In this document: positions 45,219-55,678 of the stretch, piece after piece
Layout of the letters: every line of letters starts with the position of its first letter
Numbering within the stretch: position 1 is the first letter of the stretch
Assembly (NCBI GenBank): GCA_038373865.1
Contig: JAXGGA010003403.1
Coordinates: 1-64,000, forward strand
Source of the DNA: Uloborus plumipes
Lineage: Eukaryota; Arthropoda; Arachnida; Araneae; Uloboridae
Reading direction: 5' to 3'
Length of the DNA stretch: 64,000 bases
Program-made: the position numbers and the translations under genes
The notes under the pieces: generated by a model
Told to the model about the DNA's origin: nothing
The model's input: only the letters and a program-made list of their open reading frames with translations
Databases searched by the model: none

Positions 45219-45636
45219 CAGTTTACTCCCGATTATCCACGGAATTGGGTGGCAGGGGTACCGTGAAAATCGCGGATAATCTGAAAAAAGCATGAAAAAG
45301 GCGTAAAAGGAGATTAAAAAAAAGTATTTTGCTCTCAAAAATAATTGCATTACATTTAAAACGTGATATGTACAAATAGTGACGATAGGTACAGCATAAA
45401 AAATAATTTTCATTTGAGGTTTTCAAGCATATAAAATCTATAAAGAAGTGGTACTTACGATAACTCCCAGGTAAAATAATATATTGAATGAAGTATACAC
45501 CGCACTCTTGGGTAAGAAATGTCAGGAAAAAACAAAATTTAAATTCGTGCTTTTTCGAAAAAATCAGTGAATATAGTTTGTATCTTTCCTGAGACCCTAG
45601 CGGATAATCCGCTAGAGAATAATCCAGAGTTTACTA
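45219..45636. mobile_element. pogo/Tigger-like MITE, 418 bp
   Basis: Ends CAGTTTACTCCCGATTATCC and (reversed) TAGTAAACTCTGGATTATTC with CGGATTATCC just inside. TA flanks both sides (45217-45218, 45637-45638). The CAGTAAACTCTCGATTATCC-type end is that of pogo/Tigger relatives. The interior AT-rich DNA has no transposase. Confidence 0.75.
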
Positions 45637-45638
45637 TA

Positions 45639-46818
45639 GATGAAATAGTTTTATTTTCGCTTAAAAACACTTCAGATTACTAACTCGTAGTATTCAAGAA
45701 AACTTACTCGTAATAATGTCACTAAAACACGTCAGGGAAATCTGTCTTTCCATAGTAACCTGCTTACTATCAATATATACAACTAGTATCTTATTAGCAG
45801 TATCAGTATATTGAACATTTCGCACACACATGAAATAAATTAATGACAAAATCTGCCTCATTCAATGAACCTAACGCTTAATTTAGAAGAACAATTCATT
45901 GTTTGAATCACAATAAATCTAGACTGAAAAAAAGGAAGAAAAGAAAAAATAATTACATTCTTTAAATTAAAACATAGCTGGGCAATTCAGCTGAAACCAG
46001 TGAAGACATTAAGTCCAATCTTATTGAGCAAAATTGAAAATAATGTTTGCCCTATTTAATTTCGTTAAAATTTTAGACGAAGACGATAAAAAGAATTACA
46101 CTCTGGAATATTTACTCAAACTTTTTTTTTTTTTTTTAATGTTCATCATGTTTTTTAGAAGTTGCTGTTGTGCATTTTATTTTGTTACAAAAATGCATAA
46201 AAATGTTTTTGAGGCAGTTTTCTCTTTGATTGTCTAATATTTGTATCAATATAAAGAATTATTTTCTTTCTTGACTATTCATAGATTCTTGTAGCAAAGC
46301 ATTGCATATTAATTTAATATAAAAAGCTGATACTTCAATATTTCTTTTTTTTTAAAAAAAACGGGACAGTTTTTAAAAAAATACAACAATTCCAAGTTGT
46401 AAAAAAAAGAAAAAGAAAAATGTGACATTAATTTTCGTGCATGACTTATGACCTTTTGAAAACACTCTCTCCCTTTTTTTAGTAAAGTTCCAAAAATAAG
46501 CAACATTTCAGCAAGCCCTAAAAAAGAAAGAAACTGCGGTTTAATTTTAAAATGAAAACTGCCTGAATGTGAACAATTTAGTGGCACATTTTATTTTTTT
46601 CTTTCTTTTAAATAAAAATGCGATATTCTGTTCTTCAAGTTGAAAATTCTAAAAGAAGAAACATTTTAAACATAAACTTAATTTTTCACGTCTCTATACT
46701 AAAATTTCAATGAAAAAAAATATTAAGAACCATCTGCCTGCAGATAATATTTTCTAAATATTTTTTATGCATTTATTGTAAAAATAACAAATTTTTACAC
46801 TGGTTTAAAAATGTTTTG
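45639..46818. other. Non-coding DNA
   Basis: AT-rich with long T and A runs; nothing recognised. Confidence 0.5.
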
Positions 46819-46873
46819 TAAACGGTTTAATACCAAGGGGGGTTTAATACCCCCCTTGGTATTAAACCGTTTA
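46819..46873. repeat. Perfect hairpin, 24-bp stem, 7-base loop
   Basis: TAAACGGTTTAATACCAAGG then GGGG, loop TTTAATA, then the exact reverse complement. A further partial copy (TTTAAAGGGTCTAATACCCCCC) follows immediately. Possibly a tiny foldback element. Confidence 0.9.
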
Positions 46874-46889
46874 AAGGGTCTAATACCCC

Positions 46890-47762
46890 CCAGCTATAAT
46901 TTCAATCATAAATATGAATTTTGATAATTTAAACTTGTTTTGTGTTCAATAAGAGTATTAATGTATCATACATAAAAATATATTCTGTGCTGTTACAAAA
47001 AAAATACTAGTGTATAAGTAAAAAAATGAGATGTTTTTTTTTTTTTTTTTAATGTATAAGTGAACTCAGTTACTCCTCTACCAATACCATCATATTCCAA
47101 TTCAAACTTCAAAACTTTTCATTCTGAAGATTGTTCTTGTTTGATTTGAAACAAACTCTCCAACTTCACAAAGTTTAATGTGTACATAAAACCAATATAA
47201 TGATCAAGTATCAGCCGTTTGATAGCTTGCAGATATTTCATCTGGCAATCGATATTTCAATTCTTCAACTTAACACGCCTAAATGATGTAAAGGTTAACA
47301 GGAGGAAATTTATTTTCTAAAGTTCTCTTCCTACAACTAAACTCTTGGGGAAAGATTTTACCGAGCTGCAATCTTTTCTCCTTTTCCGCTCGAATTCTCC
47401 AAGAGCTCGATCCTCTTTTAATTGATCGATATAATTATATTGATCTTGTCACTGCTCCGTGCCCTTGGGTTCCTAAACAGGAGACCTGTGACTGAGTGAT
47501 CGATACACGTGCTATGTATTTAATTACAGGCTTCTTTGTTAGTTAACAGTACCTAAAATGTCAATAAATCTCATTTCTTGCATTAAACATCTTGAGAAAT
47601 ATACTGATTTGGTGAGGGGAGTTGTAGTTGTTGCGCACTGTTAATCTCCGATCTTTGAGAGCTTTTTGAGTATGGCTCTTATTCAGTATCGTCATACCGC
47701 CGGAATTGGGGGACGTATTTTGCACCCGCATTATAGCATTACCGCCGATGCATAGTGAAATA
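46890..47762. other. Non-coding DNA
   Basis: 47340-47520 and 47640-47760 are less AT-rich and look like unique sequence (GATCGATATAATTATATTGATC is a local palindrome at about 47424-47445). No coding frame recognised. Confidence 0.45.
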
Positions 47763-47764
47763 TA

Positions 47765-48174
47765 TACTGCAAAAAATGAACTGCTGTTTTTACAGTATAA
47801 TGCTGGCAGCCGAGGTTCCAGTTTAAAACTGTAAAATGCACAGTAACAAACTATAAACTAGTCATTTTACAGTTTCTTACAGTAAAGTTAGAAATTTTAC
47901 AGTTCATTGCCGTAAAATTTAGCTGTATTATATTGTAAAAGCAATAGTATAATACTGGCAGCAGAGGTTCCAGTTCAAAACTGTAAAATGCACGATAATA
48001 AGCTGTTAAATCAGCAATTTTACAGTTTACTATTGCAAAACTAGCATTTTTACAGTTTAGTACTATAAAAGTAGCAATTTTACAGTTTATTACTGTAAAA
48101 TTAGCAGTTTTTACAGTTTATTACTATGAAATTAGCTGTATATACTGTAAAAACATCATTCATTTTTTACAGTG
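47765..48174. mobile_element. ACTGTAAAA-hairpin MITE, copy 2 (410 bp)
   Basis: Starts TACTGCAAAAAATGAACTGC and ends ATCATTCATTTTTTACAGTG, with TA on both sides. The block CAGTATAATxCTGGCAGCxGAGGTTCCAG occurs twice, about 152 bp apart, each followed by TTTTACAGTTT...ACTGTAAAA units. Best-preserved copy of the family in the window. Confidence 0.85.
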
Positions 48175-48475
48175 TACGAGATGTGTCTAAACCGTTCAGT
48201 GAATAGGTCTCATCATTGGGTATTCAAAGTTTGATATCAGTACGCGTGCCTGTGTACGCGCGCACATAAATGTCTGGACCTGACCTCTAACAGTACTATC
48301 GTGATGCTTCTCTAGTGCATTGCTTATTGCATTCCATCTAATTAAGTGACCTGAGTAGTACGCGTCATAGAGCGATGACACAACATAAAGTTATGTTTTA
48401 AATAGGGTAAAACGGCAACACAGAAACCCATGAGATGTTGGTGCAGGTGTACGGACAGGATTCTGGGAGTTGGAA

Positions 48476-48842
48476 ATGTCTAATTGGTTTGTACGCTTTC
48501 GAACTGGTAAGGAATCTGTGGAGGAAAAAAAACGTTCAGTCCGAACATACACAATCAGGAAGCTAGACAACACTGCACGTGTGCGTGTTATGCTATCAAA
48601 AGATCGGCAGTTGACTGCGATTAATAGCAGAAGAATTGGGAATTAACAAAGACACAGTAGGGACCATTGTCTATGAAGAATTGGCAAACCCAAGATTTGT
48701 TCACGTCAAGGAGGTTCAGAACCATGTGACGGTTATTATGAGAAAGATTCTACATCAAGACTTCTCCAACAGCTTTCAAACGTTATACGAACGATATCAG
48801 AAGTATGTTGTGTCGGGTAGAGGGTAATTTGAAGGTCAAGAA
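48476..48842 (+). pseudogene. mariner transposase relic with catalytic core deleted
   Basis: The N-terminal DNA-binding half reads NWFVRFRTGKESVEEKKRS, ARVRVMLSKDRQLTA and, after a frameshift, RRIGINKDTVGTIVYEELA. It then passes directly into the extreme C-terminus HVKEVQNHVTVIMRKI, FQTLYERYQKYVVSGRG and FEGQ after a TAG. The whole DDE catalytic core expected between these parts is missing. The wording (KESVE, GINKDTV, LYERYQKxVVSGGxYFEGQ type) fits a SETMAR/mariner lineage different from the mariner at 32.2-33.1 kb. Terminal repeats were not located. Confidence 0.82.
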
Positions 48843-49675
48843 AGGTATTTACAATTAGCATTTTTTTTTTTCTTTTGTGGGAGTATTATCTCGATTATTA
48901 ATATTTTAGTGCAAACGACAAATATCAGACAATAATCCGTTTTTTTTTTAGTTTCATCGTGTAAGAAGTAAAGTATTATTACGTAATCATTGGCGCTAAA
49001 ATTGGCATCAGTTGAAAAAACCACTGAGAATCTCGGTAATTAAAATCTTCTTACAACAAATTTGGAAAGATTCCTGTTAAACTAAATGCTAAGTAAGATC
49101 CCAATTATGAGTACCCCAATTAAGTTCCTAATCAAAGCAAACAATATTTTTTTTAATTCTGTTAAGTTTTATTTAAAGTTCCATCAAATTGGAAAATAAT
49201 GAACCCAATCCATTTATTAGTTGCCAATCTCTTCAAGCGATTACGTTATCGATACTTTAAAACACATATTTACAAAACTTGCGAAAATAATTGATGCAGT
49301 GGACAATCTACTTATAAAGGAATGCAATTTATTCTACAAAATAATATTTGCAAGTTGCAATGTACAATGAAAAACATGCTGCTTAAGGACAAATATTCTG
49401 CTTACAACTAAGACTGCAAAATGTTTTAAATACAAATCATGGCGAAAGCCAAGATATTCCCCATGAAGCTGAAAAAAAAAAAACTTTTTGATTGGATTCG
49501 AGAAAAGATTTGAACTTTAAATACGAAAAGAAGAAATGATACACACAATTCTAACTATCGACAGGGAGTTGAGATGATACACTAAATACTGAATGTGTTT
49601 GGTGAAAGCTTTCGGATTTATGCGAAAAATGTACCTTAAATTGGAATGAAAAAGGCGCTACCAATAGGACTTTTT
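48843..49675. other. Non-coding DNA
   Basis: AT-rich; nothing recognised. Confidence 0.5.
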
Positions 49676-49832
49676 TAAATATTGTTAGAAATTATAGCCT
49701 GTGTGTTATTCCGATGTATAAGCTACAACACAGTAAAAGTTTCTTTAAAATCCATTCAGTAGTTTATGCGTGAAAAGGAACAAACATCCATACACACATT
49801 TAAACAAACTTCGCATTTAATAGTAGTAAGAT
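49676..49832 (+). mobile_element. RTE-like LINE (or derived SINE) 3' tail
   Basis: TTATAGCCTGTGTGTTATTC, then CGATGTATAAGCTACAAC, AAATCCATTCAGTAGTTTAT, GCGTGAAAAGGAACAAACAT, CCATACACACA and CTTCGCATTTAATAGTAGTA. This ordered set of short blocks is a widespread arthropod repeat tail, usually attributed to RTE-type LINEs or their derivatives. No reverse transcriptase is attached. Likely 5'-truncated. Confidence 0.65.
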
Positions 49833-51934
49833 TTCATTTGATAATAGAATATTGCATTGTCATCGGGTCTAAGATTACATACAAAACTACTATGAATACG
49901 ATCACAAGATGTGGGTTAAAATTGAGTTGCAATGTTCTACCCGAACAGACATACACCAAACAAAGTTGATAAAATCATGGTAAAAAGATAGCAAAACAGT
50001 TTACTGATGTAGAAGTCAAAGAAGTTAAGTTTACTGAGTTACCAACCAATATCAGAGCAATGTTCAAAATATTACCATCGTTTTACATGCAAAATCTCAA
50101 AAAGAAAATGCTGCATTAATCTAGTATCCTCACTCTTTATTGTTACACATGATTTAAAAACTCTTGAAATTTGTACTCTCATAGCGTGATATGACAATAA
50201 TAAACAACATTCAACTTCCCTCTACTACTCTTTGAGCACTGAATCAGCAGTTCCGACAAGCATTTTAGCTTACACAATTTTCTCCGAGCATGAAATGAAA
50301 TGTCGCAATGTTTTCACATACCTTTGCAGTATTTATTTATATTCTATATATTTTCTTGAAGCCAAGTGCGATTAACTTCTGTATTTAACTTCAAATATTT
50401 TAATGTTCGCAGGAAAGATATTAATATGATGCATGAACAAGCTGCAAACGTTGGAGAGATTTCAAAAATTTACGACACAATCAAGGGCTGAAATCAAAGC
50501 ACTTTTAACGATTCTTTAAAGTACGAGAGTTTAGATCTTAAGAGTGGATAAAAACAAATAAGAAAATTAGTAGAAAGGGAGTTTCTCTCTGCATTAGCTG
50601 CAGGCAAAATCTTGAGATAAGTGGAAAGTTGAGCCAACTAAGAGCTCATTTTCTACTGTGCTCTTTTTGATGAAATATTAAGAGCGGGATTGCATTAAAA
50701 TATAAAAGTCTTTAATGCACGAGAAGCGTAAATGCTGCACTTATTCTTGAGTGAAACATAATCATTTAAAGAGAACAATTGGGAGAAAAATCGAAATTTT
50801 AATTTAAAATATTTGACTTTTGGTCTCAAAGCCATTAGTAACGTAAAATAAATTTATTGCCGTAATCCATATATTTTTCCTGAGTAATTACGTGATATTT
50901 TTAAAGTATTATCTTATAGTCTTGCAGAACTCAAAATTTTTAGCAAATGAAGCACTCATTTTGTGTTCAAAAAATAGATTTTTAGCTTTAGAAATATCTT
51001 AAAATTTAAATTATTTTTTAAACTGTACAGTTTTAAAATGAAATGGAACCATTGGTAATACATGAAAGAAATTTTAATGAACAGCTTCTTTTTAGCTTGT
51101 TTTAATTATAGTAACTTTTTTAAACGTCAGAAATATTATTTTAAAAATAAAGATAAAGTTTGATGAATAATATGAATACAAGTTAATATGGTATCTGGAT
51201 AGTATATGGTATGGTATCACTTTGATACTGTGACTGCAAATCAAGCAACCGACCATCTGCAATTGGGGCAAATCTAACCTGTCAGAGTTGTAGTACAATG
51301 ATTACGATCTGCATAGCCGTGACAATGCTACCATGTTATGTTTGCCCCAACTATAAATCTTGCTCTTTTGTACTGGGTTGACAGTCTGGACACGATTTCT
51401 CCTTCTGGACCAATGGCCATCTACAGCTTAAAGTGAGATTAGGACTTATTTAAATGCTTGGAAAAATACTGTTCTGATCAATAACATCCATTTATGACAA
51501 CAGTATTTCTTATAAATTTTTACAACCATCTCGAGAGTAGCGGGCTGCTGTTGGCCGTCGCCAGGCAATGGGCGGTCTAAGACTAAGGAAAGCCATTTTT
51601 TTAGCTGGCATACGTAATACGAATGAAAAAATATTCACTGAAACGCAATATCTTATTTCATCATATCGGGAGAATCAATTGACTGGCAGTTAAAAAGAGC
51701 TGTTGAAATTATGTTTGCACAAAAAAAGCAATGATTTCACAAGTTCGCTTAAAAGTGTTTCCAATCTGTGCTCTAATATGCCTCTAATCTGTTCTCAAGT
51801 GCGTGCCGAAGCTCAAATTTAACAAAGGTCCTGAGCGGACCACATTCATTCCACTATCAATCCTATCTGAGAAAATTATACCCAAATTAACGACCGGTGA
51901 GAAACCCCCCAACTGTATCCCAATATACTCTATG
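49833..51934. other. Non-coding DNA
   Basis: About 2.1 kb without recognisable repeats or coding regions. A GGTATCTGGATAGTATATGG-type local repetition lies near 51189-51220. A short GC-rich patch (GGGCTGCTGTTGGCCGTCGC) is at 51541-51560. Confidence 0.5.
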
Positions 51935-52014
51935 TTCTACCTCTTATAGCAACCACTCGTTATAAAGACCGTTTTCTGTAGGACGGAGGCGGTCGTTATA
52001 TCGAGCGTCGACTG
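51935..52014. repeat. pogo/Tigger-like right end
   Basis: CGTTATATCGAGCGTCGACTG then TA; reversed it reads CAGTCGACGCTCGATATAAC, close to the CAGTCGAACCTCGATATAAC-type end of Tigger/pogo elements. The adjoining CGTTATAAAGACCG supports this. The matching left end was not found, so this is a solitary end. MITE copy 3 begins directly at its edge. Confidence 0.6.
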
Positions 52015-52016
52015 TA

Positions 52017-52390
52017 GTGCAGAAAATTAACTGTTGTTTTTACAGTATAATACAGGCAGCCTAGGTTCCAATTTAAAACTGTAAAATGCACGGTAATAAA
52101 CTGTATAACTAGCAATTTTACAGTTTATTACCGTAAAATTTAGCTGTATTATTCTGTAAAATCAACAGTATAATACTGGCAGCAGAGGTTCCAGTTTATA
52201 ACTGTAAAATACACGGTAAAAAACTAAAATTGGCAGTTTTACAGTTTATTAGTGTAAAACTAGCAATTTTACAGTGTATCTCTGTAAAATTAGAAATTTT
52301 AGTGTATTACTGTAAAATGAGAAATTTTTGCAGTATATTACTATCAAATTAGCTATTTTATGCTGTAAAAACACCATTCATTTCTTACAC
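52017..52390. mobile_element. ACTGTAAAA-hairpin MITE, copy 3
   Basis: Same structure as copies 1 and 2: CAGTATAATACAGGCAGCCT, GAGGTTCCAGTTTATAACTG and repeated TTTTACAGTTTATTA units. The ends are more diverged (GTGCAGAAAATTAACTGTTG; ACCATTCATTTCTTACAC). Confidence 0.78.
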
Positions 52391-55206
52391 TAGCATTTGG
52401 CTTGTCCTTCAAAGCTCAAACTATTTTCGTCTTCAGTTTCATTATTTCAATCAATCAAAGGGAAGAGGGGTAAGAGAGATTAAAAATTCGCAGTTGCCTG
52501 AGGAAAAGGTGTAGGGTTCGCTTAATGAACGATAATGTCCGTCCCTGCATTTGCTAGTGGTGTCAAATTGAAAGCCTCAAGCATAAAAGCTTCATTATGA
52601 AATTCAATTTTGAATAATAACAAAAGGCAGCTAGCTCTCTGTTGAAACGCGCGTTTCTCCGAAAGTGGGATGATTTGTTAGGAACTTACGTAATCCTCTA
52701 ATTCTCTGACTGTTAGCTCTTATTTCAATAATTTGCGATCGAGCTTTTTACTCATAAAGGATTTTTTAGTCTCAAATATTGGATCAACCGTTAAAATGTA
52801 TGCATTTTATATTTGAAAACGCAGTATTAATAAGACTATTTTATATTTTTCCTCAAACTTTTAATTCATTCTACAAGAACCTCTGATTAGTAGATTCTTC
52901 TTTCATGTGTTTGTTGCATTCAATTTTGTTTTATCACATTTTGTAATATTTCCTTTACATAAAAAAGGAAAAAAAACTCTATGTAAACTCATTTTTTATT
53001 TTAATGTTTACCCAAGTTTTTCTTTTGATAAATTATATTATTATAAACATGAAACACCTATTATTATACGTTGTTAATTAGTAGCCGCAAGTGTAGTTTT
53101 AAAGTATACTTTTGAATTTTTATGTACATTTAAAACGATAAATATTCTAACAATAATCTTAACTTAGTCCGTACTTTTGAATTTTCTTATATTGGGTACG
53201 CTTTTAAACTTCTGCTATTGGTAGTACAATTTTAAAATGTCCTAAAGAAACATAAACTGTGTTTGGTATGCATCACCTCTTATCGCATTCACTCTTCCAA
53301 CACACATTTATGGACTTCAAAAACATTTCCCCTTTTATGCATTTATAATATTAACTACACTGTAATAATCAGTAATTATTCATATAAAATATTTGTAAAA
53401 TAAACACAAATTAAATTATTTCACAAAGAGAAGAAAATCAGAGTAATTGAAATAAAATTATTGAGTATATGTGTATTCGAACGTACAAGACACCTCTCTA
53501 ATGTTCCTTTTTTTCGTAAACTATAGTCAATTTGCCTAACATCCTTTGCATTACAACAAAATTATTATTGTTTTTCTTTTCTAGTTTAGTACCTATATAA
53601 ATACTCGAACAGAAAGCTGTGATAGTTATCAAATGTGCATGTACTGCAGAATTAATTCGCCTGCTCAGAGTAGCAACTAATCGATTGTTTTCTGCTATTG
53701 TCAGCATTACGCGAGTTATTTGCATACAATCAATCGCTAATGGAGAATGAAGCAACATTATCTGACATAGTAAAGAGCTTTGCTATTGGAAATCATTCAT
53801 TTTACATGGAAGTACAAGAGACGTTCTATTAAAAATGCAAAGCTGCTTTGAGTAAATAAGAAAATACCCTCTGGTATTTTTCTTTTAAACATTTGTAAAA
53901 AAAAATAATAAATAGCTAAAGCGTATTATCTGAAGATTTTTAAAGGATGGAGAGGTAAATAGTGAAATCGTTTATCATTGCCTAACATTTTTTTTTTTTT
54001 TTTTGAAGCAACTTTAAATTATGGAAGATAATCACTTAAAATGTTGTGCGTAAATAAAAAAAAAATGTAAATTGCTTTTAGAAAACAGCATTGGGTTTAA
54101 TAAGATGCAATTAACAAACCATTAGGATTCAATTCCGAATTTATTTAAACGATATTTTTTTTTTCTTTTTACTTGGCAAAATATTTTAGTTAACAGTACT
54201 TTCATCATTTCTTACTTATCATTCGTTCACAAGTGACGTTCATGTTAATTTGTTTATTAACATAGGTGTTTGAACTTGTGATATGGAAACGGAAAAAGGC
54301 GCTTAGTTTTCTTTCTAAATAAGTAGATGTTTCTAGTGTTAACTTAATTTACTAAATTATGACCAATACTTTCAGGATATTTAAGTTGGCAGTAACCTAT
54401 ATTTTCCAAATTATAAACCGTAGCTGTTTTTTTTTCTTTGAAGAAGAAAAACTTTTATGCCAAATCACATTCAGAAATGTAACACTTGTAGTACGTTAAA
54501 ATGAAACAAAAAGCTATTTTTCGATATATACAAATATCCAGATCTACAAGAATTGAAAAACTGTTTTATTTCCTAATTTAAGGCATTTCATTTTGTATAT
54601 GCGTCTATACACAGCCGGGTAAGAATGCATTACAAGCCTAGTTTGGAAGAACGCCAACGTTTTTCTTGGCATTCTAACTGTATAAAAGTCAATTTTATGA
54701 ATCATTAAATTCAAACATTTTCTTCAACAGCGAATATAAAACTTCAATAGGGAATTTTCAAACACACTTTGCCAATTTTTCCCATGTTTTTAACTTTGTA
54801 CTAAAGGGAATAAAGAGCTTGTATCAAAGAAAGAAAGGCCTTGTTATTTAACGAGTATTTTTTAAAGTAATTTATAGTCCAAAAAACACAATGGTACATT
54901 AAATTGGTTGGCATATATCACATGCTTTTTCTGTGACCTGGCTAGAGTCAATTATTAACAAGATTTTATGCAAGATATTATGTAAAACATCGACATTAAA
55001 TGAAAATGCCAAAAAAAAATATGTATATTGCTCAACCACCCCTGAAGTCTGAGAGGCGTTTCTTAACACTAACTCGTTCATGGAACATTCATTTTTCTTT
55101 TTTATTTTCATCGCAAAGACATTGTCTTATTATTTTCATGTTAAAGAGCAGTTTTAATACTATAGTTAATTATATCTTTAAGACAGTCAGAGTAACTTTT
55201 TGCTAC
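52391..55206. other. Non-coding DNA
   Basis: AT-rich. Includes an 86-codon minus-strand frame (53498-53758) with no known domain, and long T or A runs (near 53989, 54140). Nothing else recognised. Confidence 0.5.
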
Positions 55207-55678
55207 TTCATATATTTTACAGTATGTTGTATTTTAAAACCATTAGGAACACCATTAGGAAAACACATTAGGAAAACCATTAGGTTTTACAGTATTATGC
55301 AGCTAATTTTATAGTGATAAACTGTAAAAATTTCTAGTTTCACAGTCATAATAATACAGTAATAACTTACAGGTTCTGATTTGAAACTGTAAAATACACA
55401 GTAATAAACTGAAAAACTAGCAACTTTACAGTTTCTTACTGGAAAGTTATAAATTTTACAGTTTATTGCCGTAAAATTTAGCTGTATTATATTGTAAAAA
55501 AGCAGTACAATACAGCAGTACTAAATTTGCAAATTATTACTACAAAACTAGCAATTTTAAGTTTAGTACTGTAAAATTACAAATTTTATTTTATTACTGT
55601 AATATTATCAATTTTTACAGTCTGTTAATATAAAATTAGCTGCATTATACTGTTAAAATAACATTCAACTTTGCAGTG
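55207..55678. mobile_element. ACTGTAAAA-hairpin MITE, copy 4, with a short tandem insert
   Basis: The right end ACATTCAACTTTGCAGTG before TA, and internal TTTTACAGTTTATTGCCGTA-type units, identify the family. The left part is disturbed by four near-repeats of CCATTAGGAA(A)AC (55238-55284). The family block GAGGTTCCAG is replaced by CAGGTTCTGA. This is the most diverged copy. Confidence 0.7.
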
